13,144 nucleotides of DNA from Akkermansiaceae bacterium (lineage in GTDB: Bacteria; Verrucomicrobiota; Verrucomicrobiia; Verrucomicrobiales; Akkermansiaceae). Position 1 is the stretch's first letter. Every line of letters starts with the position of its first letter. The notes under the pieces are model-generated. The model was not told where the DNA came from. It made no database searches and saw only the letters and a list, made by a program, of their open reading frames with translations. Positions 8,501 to 13,144 of the stretch are shown piece by piece. A program made the translations under genes and the position numbers. Location: positions 1-13,144 of the forward strand of contig JAQGPE010000155.1 in the NCBI GenBank assembly GCA_028293225.1, read 5' to 3'.

Positions 8501-9364
8501 CTCCTGGGCGACCGTCCAGAAGACCGGATAGGCGGCAAAGCGCGCCGCCCAGTAGCGTCCCAGGCGGGTCATGTAGGCCGGGGTGTAGATAGCGTTCACC
8601 CCCGGCTCCCCCACCCAGGTGACCTCGGAATTCGCATGCACCAGGCCGCTGTCCGCCAGGTAGGCGAACTTGCGATCCAGGTTCGCGAAACCGGGCAGGT
8701 CCGCCTCCGTCAGGCCGTCACGGAGGTCGGCGTGTTTTTCTTCCGATGGGTCGTCGTGCGCGCCCGCGCCGAGCGGGATATGGATCGCCTCCGACTGGTA
8801 GTCGGTGAAGCCCTGCTCCACCCGCTTGTCGACGGTGTATTTGAACTCCGAAGCCACCCCGGGGATGTTCGAAGTACTAAAACGCTCGTGGCTGTAAATC
8901 CAGTGCGTGTCCCCGAGGTAAAAGAACGGCGTGCCGTCGTCGTAGGTGAAGTAATGGCCATCCGCGGAGGTCTTCACAAAGCCGTGCTGGAAAATCGGCA
9001 GCGTGCCGGTGTAGGCATCGCACTGAACCGTCCGGCTGATCCCCTGCAGGCCGGTGTTCGACGGGTCCGTGCAGGTGGTGGTCATGCTCCACTCGCCCAC
9101 CGCGGTCGGGGCAAAGCGGACCCGCCAGGTGGTGCCGCCGTCCCAGAATGCCGGCCGCACGATGGTCCGGCCGCCGGGTCCGGTGAAGGTCGCGGTGACG
9201 TCGACATTCTGGAACGGGTCCGCATACGTGACCGCGCTGGTCAGCGGGATCTCCGCCACGCGCCAGGTCTGGGTGGTGAAGTCCGCCGCCAGCACGCCCG
9301 CCGTCAGGCACGCGGTCGCGGCCAGACCAGCCGTCCATGATTTCCATCCTCTACGGTGATTCAT
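5597..9364 (-). CDS. Large secreted DUF4038 apiosidase-like glycosidase with duplicated lectin-like modules
   Basis: A 1255-residue exported multi-domain enzyme. The ATG at 9364 is chosen because a signal peptide follows (residues 1-27, core TAGLAATACLTAGVLA). The frame stays open 309 bases further upstream only as a shadow of the preceding gene. Domains in order: a DUF5060-like beta domain (about 32-103, TYADPFQNVDVTATFTGPGG), then a DUF4038 catalytic barrel (about 130-470; GH140 apiosidase-like). Likely catalytic acids are E288 in 'WTVAQEVDPN' and E383 in 'LVLYESPYD', 95 residues apart, close to characterised GH140 enzymes. A PF12904-like 'putative collagen-binding' domain (about 485-565) follows, then an Ig/FN3-like domain (about 566-673). 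Next are two copies of a 'NGSFETPG' module (about 682-843 and 952-1113) separated by an Ig-like linker domain, and a C-terminal tail with 'DANNDGVSNG' (about 1130-1140). It overlaps the upstream PEP-CTERM-like gene by 14 bases. The exact substrate is unknown; apiose-containing pectin is a family-based guess. Confidence 0.88.
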   Translation of the reverse strand: MNHRRGWKSWTAGLAATACLTAGVLAADFTTQTWRVAEIPLTSAVTYADPFQNVDVTATFTGPGGRTIVRPAFWDGGTTWRVRFAPTAVGEWSMTTTCTDPSNTGLQGISRTVQCDAYTGTLPIFQHGFVKTSADGHYFTYDDGTPFFYLGDTHWIYSHERFSTSNIPGVASEFKYTVDKRVEQGFTDYQSEAIHIPLGAGAHDDPSEEKHADLRDGLTEADLPGFANLDRKFAYLADSGLVHANSEVTWVGEPGVNAIYTPAYMTRLGRYWAARFAAYPVFWTVAQEVDPNVYGAYDAATIGLWFAAAKAVSDNDAYGQPLGAHMQSISNGMNHPSDSWFGPKPYHKWWPMQIQYDTPANRWVSSAQEFYYNTPTKPLVLYESPYDTFWTDNKGARSSGYRAFQTGLYGYGYGANGTWSDLYQKGDYGTDYFMPAGYLQWYAGANLPTGDQMTYLKAFYTAQSWWKLIPRYNDAAWSSSADPDHSLVSSDGNSTYVAYFFGTGTGTGTLRGMAAGTAYDAFWYDPRTGTYAALGGISPGASGEWSIPVRPTNDDWVLLAKQNPAALVVSPANGATLSASAGAPGSAGAPWTQLSWSSSAAPAGQTYEVWFGTAARYDFNQPHGNLARLTPQGGTTGNSAGLPTSLPPGAYYWVLTATDPATGVARSYTSSFTFSGSGIAVANGSFETPGALSGADGWAHLDAAWTPAVNSEYQQNNLAPAANAHFTATPAGGGFWYTLINGNTGSLRRDLQTSVKAGDTLSVTFYGGRAQASASTAAGGVFTATLMVGSTPYSLQVDTTTQANNTWKAYTLTKTVTNAGPLSLVFTAVSGDPWLDSVSSVSVATTPVLFVGMKGPVDGGQILTGSAASASATVTNATGAVTVSYDLTGPDGVTTNAGSSTTAPDYSVDLGTLAPGAWQIRATATAGAEPPATATSLTQSFQVGPVLTVPVRNPSFETPGSISAAEGWGRIAAVWNPAVANDYQQDTLVTLGSAHFSAGSPGGGVWEALINANTGSIHQDLNTTVKAGDTVSVTFYGGRGRVELPTPAGGVFNASFLVGSTRYSMPVDTTLLANDSWQSYTLTRTVTNAGPLSLEFAAVSGDPWLDNISNVTVIPATAYSNWSSGTAGVPAGQAGFTADANNDGVSNGIQWLLGGSSPLADGLALLPTRTVNADGSLSFSFNCLNPAVWGTASLDLQYSNDLSNWTSSTVPSTGGTVNGVTYTISGTGPLHVTATLPKAAATDVRLFGRVRGSMP
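6025..6511 (-). repeat. C-terminal copy of the internal 'SFETPG' module
   Basis: This segment encodes about 162 residues, from 'NPSFETPG' to 'LDNISNVTV', and is homologous to 6837-7321 in the same gene. Shared blocks include 'WNPAV..DYQQ' against 'WTPAV.SEYQQ', 'LINANTGS' against 'LINGNTGS', 'VKAGDT.SVTFYGGR', 'TVTNAGPLSL' and 'AVSGDPWLD'. At DNA level the copies are clearly related but diverged; the best block is around 6047-6067 and 6857-6877. The module resembles a galactose-binding-like or DUF642-like jelly roll, which is inference from pattern only. Confidence 0.85.
6837..7321 (-). repeat. N-terminal copy of the internal 'SFETPG' module
   Basis: This segment encodes about 162 residues, from 'NGSFETPG' to 'LDSVSSVSV', and is the partner of 6025-6511, lying 810 bases away. 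An Ig-like domain of about 100 residues separates the copies. The duplication therefore included or was followed by linker sequence rather than being strictly adjacent. Both copies keep the FYGGR and SGDPWLD blocks, which suggests that both are folded and under selection. Confidence 0.85.
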
Positions 9365-10007
9365 TTTCGATGGGTAAAAAAGTCGATTCAAGATTAACCA
9401 GATCCGTGCGCTCAGCGGCCGCCGCTGCTGCGACGGCGAGGGCGAGAGCCATGCACGATGACTCCGGCACCGGCGTGGCGACGAAGGAGACATGGTCGAT
9501 CCCGGGCGAACCCTGGTTCCGCCAGAAGCCGATCCGCAGCGCGGTGCCGGCCGGGACATTGGCCGCGGTGATGCTGTAGGTCCCGGGCGTGGTGATCTTT
9601 GGCAGGAAGCCGAGATCGCTGGCGTAGGTGGTGTTCGGCCAGATGGCCGCGCCGACCTCGATCGGGTTGCCATTCCACGGCTGCAGGATGACGAAGGTCA
9701 GCGTGACCGTCGACAGGGTGTCGAGCGTGCCGAGGTCCTGATAAAGCGGATTGAAGCCGCCGGTGACATCCGCGAGCTGCTCCAGATTGCCGACCGTGGA
9801 GGCGCCGTCGGTGCCGACCGTGTAGTTGTTGGCGGCGCCATTCCAGCCGGCCGGCACACCGCTGTACCAGGGCAGGCCGCCACCGAGTCCGGCGGTGTTT
9901 TCAAAGTCGCCATTGACCAGAGTGACGGCCGCGGAAGCGTGGCCGGAGAGGCAGGCCAGGGCAACGAGCGCGCCCGCAAGGGAGGGGATCAAGCGTGGAG
10001 TTTTCAT
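9351..10007 (-). CDS. PEP-CTERM-like exported protein with atypical sorting tail
   Basis: A 218-residue exported protein with a signal peptide (residues 1-26, ending GHASA). The mature part begins 'VNGDFEN' and runs as a beta-rich domain to 'GIDHVSFVAT'. Its landmarks (NGDFE at the start, an 'LYQDLGTL' strand, 'TPGTYSITA', a closing 'IDHVSF') parallel the 'SFETPG' modules of the adjacent glycosidase. The C-terminus looks like a PEP-CTERM signal (V180-P-E-S, then a hydrophobic run ALALAVAAAAAA), which normally directs exosortase processing. It departs from the norm: VPES replaces VPEP, and the usual final Arg cluster is replaced by an acidic 20-residue tail. It is the first gene of the minus-strand block and overlaps the glycosidase start by 14 bases, so translational coupling is likely. 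An inverted repeat lies 25 bases upstream of its start. No Shine-Dalgarno sequence is evident. Confidence 0.8.
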   Translation of the reverse strand: MKTPRLIPSLAGALVALACLSGHASAAVTLVNGDFENTAGLGGGLPWYSGVPAGWNGAANNYTVGTDGASTVGNLEQLADVTGGFNPLYQDLGTLDTLSTVTLTFVILQPWNGNPIEVGAAIWPNTTYASDLGFLPKITTPGTYSITAANVPAGTALRIGFWRNQGSPGIDHVSFVATPVPESSCMALALAVAAAAAAERTDLVNLESTFLPIENESP

Positions 10008-10391
10008 GGGATAGGCGAGGACCTGGTGGAGTGACTTTCTTTGAATATCGCGCGGCCGGGATCCGCGGTGAGAAAGTCATCGGGACCTCATTTCAACGCA
10101 AAGCCTAGCGGATCGGCGGGCCGGGATGCCATGAAGTGTGAGCCTATTTCCAGCACTCCACTGCCAGATTGACGACCGTTTGGCGGGGACCAATCCGGCG
10201 GATTCGGAGAGCCGCTCGCAGCCTCGGCAATCGCTCCAGCCAGACCAATGGGCCTGCGGGGGCCTGTATACAAAGGGGATTTCAGAAGAAATGCCGCAAG
10301 TCCTCCTGGGAGGCTGCGGAAGAGCGGTCTTGCTTCAGCCGCCCCGATCCGGTAGCAGGGAAGGCGTCGTTTTCCTGCCAACATTTCGCCG
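10008..10391. other. Divergent intergenic region between glycosidase block and AraC gene
   Basis: This 384-base stretch must hold the promoters for the minus-strand glycosidase block and for the plus-strand AraC-type gene. I see no consensus sigma-70 promoter in either direction. The best plus-strand candidate is a TATACA at 10267-10272 without a good -35 box. A long inverted repeat lies near the minus-strand gene (10032-10079). An open reading frame on the minus strand crosses the region but resembles no protein family and runs into the AraC gene, so I do not call it. Confidence 0.6.
10032..10079. promoter_or_regulatory. 9-base inverted repeat upstream of the PEP-CTERM-like gene
   Basis: TGACTTTCT (10032-10040) and AGAAAGTCA (10071-10079) are perfect inverted copies separated by 30 bases. 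Inside the spacer, CGCGG (10051-10055) and CCGCG (10063-10067) can also pair. On the minus strand the near arm ends 25 bases before the start codon at 10007. The repeat could be an operator bound by the divergent AraC-type regulator, or a hairpin in the 5' leader. The AT-rich arms stand out from the GC-rich surroundings, which favours a binding site. Confidence 0.45.
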
Positions 10392-11339
10392 ATGCCACGC
10401 ACCACCCGATTCGAACGTGAGTTGATTTTCCGCACGGCGGATTTCCAACTGGATGTGGCTACGTGGGAAAACCACCCGGACTATCCGATGATCACGAACG
10501 ATTTTTGTGAAATCGCGATCGTACTGCGAGGGACAGCGACCAAGGTGGCCGGAAAGCCGGAGCGGGAATTTCCGCTGAAGGCGGGGGACGTCTTCGCCCT
10601 GCAGGGTGGCGTGCCGCACGGCTATCGCGACACCCGCGACCTGACGGTGGTGAACATCATCTATGACCGCGGACTGCTGGACTCCGTGAAATTCGACGTG
10701 GCGAACCTGCCGGGATACCGTGACCTCTTTCACCTGGAGCCGGGCGCGCCAGCGGAGCGGACCTATCAGATCATGCACCTGGAAATGGAGCAGCTGGAGC
10801 AGGTCCGGACACTGACCCAGGCGATCGAGAAGGAACTGCACCCGGGCCACTCGCGACGGCGGGCGGTGCGGTATCAGGACCGGCGTCAGACCGCGGTGTC
10901 GATGTCCGATGCGCCGCCCAGGGACCGCGGCTGCCAGTTCATGGCCATGGCGCAGTTCATGGTGCTGGTCGGCATGCTGTCGCGCTGGCGGTTTTTCAAG
11001 CCGACGCTGGTGTCCGAAAAGGTCATGAACATCGGCCGCGCGATCAGCCACATGGAGCGCAGCTACCACGCGCCCCTGGACCCCGTCTCCCTGGCGAAGA
11101 TGTTGGGGATGTCCTACCGGAACTTCTATCGCACCTTTCAGACCGTCACCGAACAGACCCCGGCGGCCTATCTGCAACGGCTCCGGCTGACGAAGGCGGC
11201 GCACTTCCTGCAGACCACCGACCGCACCGTCACCGACATCGCCTTCCAATGCGGCTTCGACGACAGCAGTTATTTCGCGCGCTGCTTTCGCCAGCGCTTC
11301 GGCGTTTCGCCGCGCAGGTTTAAGCCGATGCCCGGCTAG
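10392..11339 (+). CDS. AraC-family transcriptional regulator with N-terminal cupin
   Basis: A 315-residue cytoplasmic regulator. The N-terminal part (about 30-100) is an AraC-type cupin sensor domain, with '[19 protein letters not shown]' as its clearest motif; it probably binds a sugar. The C-terminal part (about 212-312) is the double helix-turn-helix domain. '[19 protein letters not shown]' contains the first helix-turn-helix. '[20 protein letters not shown]' followed by '[11 protein letters not shown]' is the hallmark second motif. The overall layout resembles RhaS/RhaR-type regulators. Between the domains lies an Arg-rich segment (about 154-178) not typical of the family. It is transcribed away from the glycosidase block, the usual arrangement for a local regulator, so it likely activates those genes in response to a released sugar (inference). 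Its stop codon shares the palindrome CTAG with the stop of the convergent DUF1501 gene. Confidence 0.92.
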   Translation: MPRTTRFERELIFRTADFQLDVATWENHPDYPMITNDFCEIAIVLRGTATKVAGKPEREFPLKAGDVFALQGGVPHGYRDTRDLTVVNIIYDRGLLDSVKFDVANLPGYRDLFHLEPGAPAERTYQIMHLEMEQLEQVRTLTQAIEKELHPGHSRRRAVRYQDRRQTAVSMSDAPPRDRGCQFMAMAQFMVLVGMLSRWRFFKPTLVSEKVMNIGRAISHMERSYHAPLDPVSLAKMLGMSYRNFYRTFQTVTEQTPAAYLQRLRLTKAAHFLQTTDRTVTDIAFQCGFDDSSYFARCFRQRFGVSPRRFKPMPG

Positions 11340-12811
11340 GCGATCAGATCCCGGACCACGTGGCCATGGACATCGGTCAGGCGGTAGCGGCGGCCCTGGT
11401 GCAGCTTGGTCAGGGCGGTGTGGTCGATCCCCATCAGATCCAGGATGGTCGCCTGGAGGTCATGGACATGCACCGCGCCGGGGGTGAAGATGTGCTTGTC
11501 GGCGGTGAGGGGATTTCCGGCCGCGTCGGCGATGTTGTAGCCGTAGGCGTCGGTGAAGCCATAGGAGGTCCCTGGCTTCACGCCGCCGCCGGCCATCCAG
11601 ATCGAAAAGCAGCGCGAGTGGTGGTCGCGGCCGTAGTTGTCCTGGGTCAGCTTGCCCTGGGAATAGGAGGTGCGGCCGAATTCGCCACCCCAGATGACCA
11701 AGGTGTCCTCCAGCAGGCCGCGCTGCTCCAGGTCCCGGATCAGCGCCGCGGAGGCCTGGTCGGTTTCCTGGCACTGCCCGGTAATGCCTTTCGGCAGGTT
11801 GTCGTGCTGGTCCCAGCCCTGGTGGTAGAGCTGGATGAAGCGGACACCGCGTTCGGCGAGACGGCGGGCGAGCAGGCAGTTCGCGGCGAAGGTGCCGGGC
11901 TTGCGACTATCCGCGCCGTACATCTCGAAGGTCGCATCCTTTTCCGTCGAGAGGTCCGTCACCTCCGGCACGCTGGCCTGCATGCGGAAGGACATCTCAT
12001 ACTGGGCGATGCGCGACTCGATCTCCGGGTCGAGCTCCTGCTCGAACTGCGCGCGGTTCAGATCGGAGAGCTTGTCGAGCATCGCGCGGCGGCCGGAGCG
12101 GCAAATGCCGTCGGGGTTCGAGAGGTAGAGGACCGGATCCTTGCCCGAGCGGAACTGGACGCCCTGGTACTTCGAGTCGAGAAAGCCATTTCCCCACAAG
12201 CGCGCATAGAGCGGCTGATCCCCCTGCCCTGCCGAAACCAGAACGATGAAGGCGGGCAGGTTCTCATTGTCGGAGCCGAGGCCGTAGGCGAGCCACGAGC
12301 CCATGGAAGGACGCCCGGCGATCTGCGAGCCGGTCTGGAAAAAGGTGATCGCCGGGTCGTGATTGATCGCGTCCGTGAACATCGATTTCACGAAGCAGAG
12401 CTTGTCGGCGATCGCGGCCGTGTGCGGCAGCAGCTCGGAAAGCCAGGCGCCGGACTGGCCGTGCTGCGCGAACTTGAACTGCGAGCCCGCGAGGGGGATC
12501 GACGCCTGCTGGGCGGACATGCCGGTGAGGCGCTGGGTACCGCGGACGAAGTCAGGCAGCGGCTGGCCGTTCTTTTCGACCAGCAGCGGCTTGTAATCGA
12601 AGAGGTCCTGCTGGGCCGGGCCGCCGGACTGGAACAGGTAGATGATCCGCTTGGCCTTTGGCGCGAAAGCCGGGGGCTCGGAGGCGGCCAGCAGCTGATT
12701 GCCGAACATGGAAGCAAGCGCCGCCCCCCCGATCCCGGCGGCGCCGGACTTGAAGAAGTGGCGGCGGGTCAGGCCGACGTAGCGGTCGAGAGGGGTGGTC
12801 AGCGGTTCCAT
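11336..12811 (-). CDS. DUF1501 family protein with Tat-like signal
   Basis: A 491-residue protein of the DUF1501 family, which has an alkaline-phosphatase/sulfatase-like fold and is abundant in Planctomycetes and Verrucomicrobia. The N-terminus has a twin-arginine-type signal (R16-R17 in '[20 protein letters not shown]'), implying export of a folded, possibly metal-bound protein. Family landmarks are '[18 protein letters not shown]' (about 58-75), '[19 protein letters not shown]', '[12 protein letters not shown]' (about 370-382) and '[17 protein letters not shown]' (about 394-410). The His/Asp/Glu residues in these motifs are candidate metal ligands. The start overlaps the stop of the upstream DUF1553 gene by 13 bases, so the two are almost certainly one operon. 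The biochemical role of the pair is not established. Its 3' end abuts the AraC gene with no intergenic space. Confidence 0.95.
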   Translation of the reverse strand: MEPLTTPLDRYVGLTRRHFFKSGAAGIGGAALASMFGNQLLAASEPPAFAPKAKRIIYLFQSGGPAQQDLFDYKPLLVEKNGQPLPDFVRGTQRLTGMSAQQASIPLAGSQFKFAQHGQSGAWLSELLPHTAAIADKLCFVKSMFTDAINHDPAITFFQTGSQIAGRPSMGSWLAYGLGSDNENLPAFIVLVSAGQGDQPLYARLWGNGFLDSKYQGVQFRSGKDPVLYLSNPDGICRSGRRAMLDKLSDLNRAQFEQELDPEIESRIAQYEMSFRMQASVPEVTDLSTEKDATFEMYGADSRKPGTFAANCLLARRLAERGVRFIQLYHQGWDQHDNLPKGITGQCQETDQASAALIRDLEQRGLLEDTLVIWGGEFGRTSYSQGKLTQDNYGRDHHSRCFSIWMAGGGVKPGTSYGFTDAYGYNIADAAGNPLTADKHIFTPGAVHVHDLQATILDLMGIDHTALTKLHQGRRYRLTDVHGHVVRDLIA

Positions 12812-13144
12812 AGGGAAACGTCGAGGTTGAGGATGGTCTGGCAGACGACCGTGAGGGCCGCCATTTCCGGGGGATCGAGATCCTTGCCGATCGGGTTGCT
12901 GCCCATGGCGAGGAACTTGCGCGCCTCGTCAGGGGTCTTGCGGAATTCTTCGAACTGCTCCGTGAAGAGCTGGGAAAGGAGCGCGTTTTCCTGGGCCGTT
13001 GGCGGGCGGGAGGCACAAGCCTGGAAGGCGCTGGCGATGCGCTGCTCCGCCGGGACAAGGTGGATTTTCGCGGCCAGGGCGCGGGCGGCCTCGATCACCT
13101 GGACGTCGTTCAGCATCACGAGGGCCTGAAGCGGGGTATTGGTA
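12799..13144 (-). CDS. DUF1553 family protein, C-terminal part (5' end outside window)
   Basis: This is the C-terminal 114 residues of a DUF1553 (PSD1-type) protein. The frame is open to the window edge and reads '[20 protein letters not shown]', the family's typical C-terminal block, followed by 'ARALA'. It continues with '[20 protein letters not shown]' and ends '[12 protein letters not shown]', also typical for this family just before the stop. Full-length members usually run to several hundred residues or more and often carry DUF1549 and a cytochrome-c-like domain upstream, none of which can be seen here. The GTG/ATG pair near 13119 is internal, not a start. The stop lies inside the start region of the DUF1501 gene (13-base overlap), the standard DUF1553-DUF1501 gene pair. 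Confidence 0.93.
   Translation of the reverse strand, partial: TNTPLQALVMLNDVQVIEAARALAAKIHLVPAEQRIASAFQACASRPPTAQENALLSQLFTEQFEEFRKTPDEARKFLAMGSNPIGKDLDPPEMAALTVVCQTILNLDVSLWNR

Noticed and set aside
8324..9340. Plus-strand open frame of 338 codons opposite the catalytic part of the apiosidase-like gene.
   Set aside because: It is antisense to conserved catalytic domains and has the Arg/Gly/Val-rich composition of a codon-bias shadow. No motif was recognised.
9365..9673. Open frame extending the large glycosidase 103 codons upstream of the ATG at 9364.
   Set aside because: The extension is Arg/Ser/Pro-rich, overlaps the PEP-CTERM-like gene in another frame and has no family resemblance. 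A proper signal peptide starts at 9364, so the extension is a shadow of the other gene.
10267..10272. TATACA as a -10 box for the AraC gene.
   Set aside because: No acceptable -35 element lies 16-18 bases upstream and there is no extended -10 TGn, so I did not list it as a promoter.
10088..10435. Minus-strand open frame of 115 codons across the divergent regulatory region.
   Set aside because: It overlaps the start of the AraC gene, has no recognisable domain or ribosome binding site, and its composition is not clearly protein-like. A real small protein cannot be fully excluded.
11360..13129. Plus-strand open frame of 589 codons opposite the DUF1501 and DUF1553 genes.
   Set aside because: It runs antisense through two well-supported genes and across their boundary, with no family motifs. 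Long antisense frames are common at this GC content.

Overview
The window looks like GC-rich chromosomal DNA from a member of the Verrucomicrobiota, most likely near Luteolibacter or Haloferula. I base this on family content, not on a database match. It has SHD1-domain secreted proteins, a DUF1553/DUF1501 gene pair, a PEP-CTERM-type exported protein, and a large secreted glycosidase ending in a 'DANNDGVSNG'-type tail. Clear Shine-Dalgarno sequences are mostly absent, so starts were chosen by signal peptides and domain boundaries.

Layout. (1) About 109-2751, plus strand: two adjacent exported proteins. The first joins an SHD1 domain to a region resembling a metallopeptidase that has lost its HExxH site. 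The second is an internal duplication, (SHD1-like + retropepsin-like) x 2. A strong terminator at 2778-2817 closes this unit. (2) 2827-10007, minus strand: four genes read towards the first block. In transcription order they are a small PEP-CTERM-like protein (10007-9351), a 1255-residue apiosidase-like (DUF4038) glycosidase overlapping it by 14 bases (9364-5597), an ABC-2-type permease-like membrane protein (5520-4528), and a GH39 beta-xylosidase-like enzyme (4476-2827). (3) 10008-10391: a 384-base divergent regulatory region with a 9-base inverted repeat. (4) 10392-11339, plus strand: an AraC-family regulator with an N-terminal cupin. (5) 11336-13144, minus strand: a DUF1501 protein preceded by the C-terminal end of a DUF1553 protein that runs off the window.

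How the parts may work together (inference). The AraC regulator faces the glycosidase genes, which is the usual layout of a sugar-responsive catabolic locus. The two glycosidases are exported and belong to families acting on apiose- or xylose-containing plant polysaccharides. The small PEP-CTERM-like protein resembles a free-standing copy of a module that occurs twice in the glycosidase encoded next to it. The DUF1553/DUF1501 pair is common in this phylum and has no settled biochemical role. No RNA genes, insertion sequences, CRISPR arrays or phage genes were seen. The best candidates for something undescribed are the SHD1/protease-fold pair and the stand-alone module next to the multi-module glycosidase.
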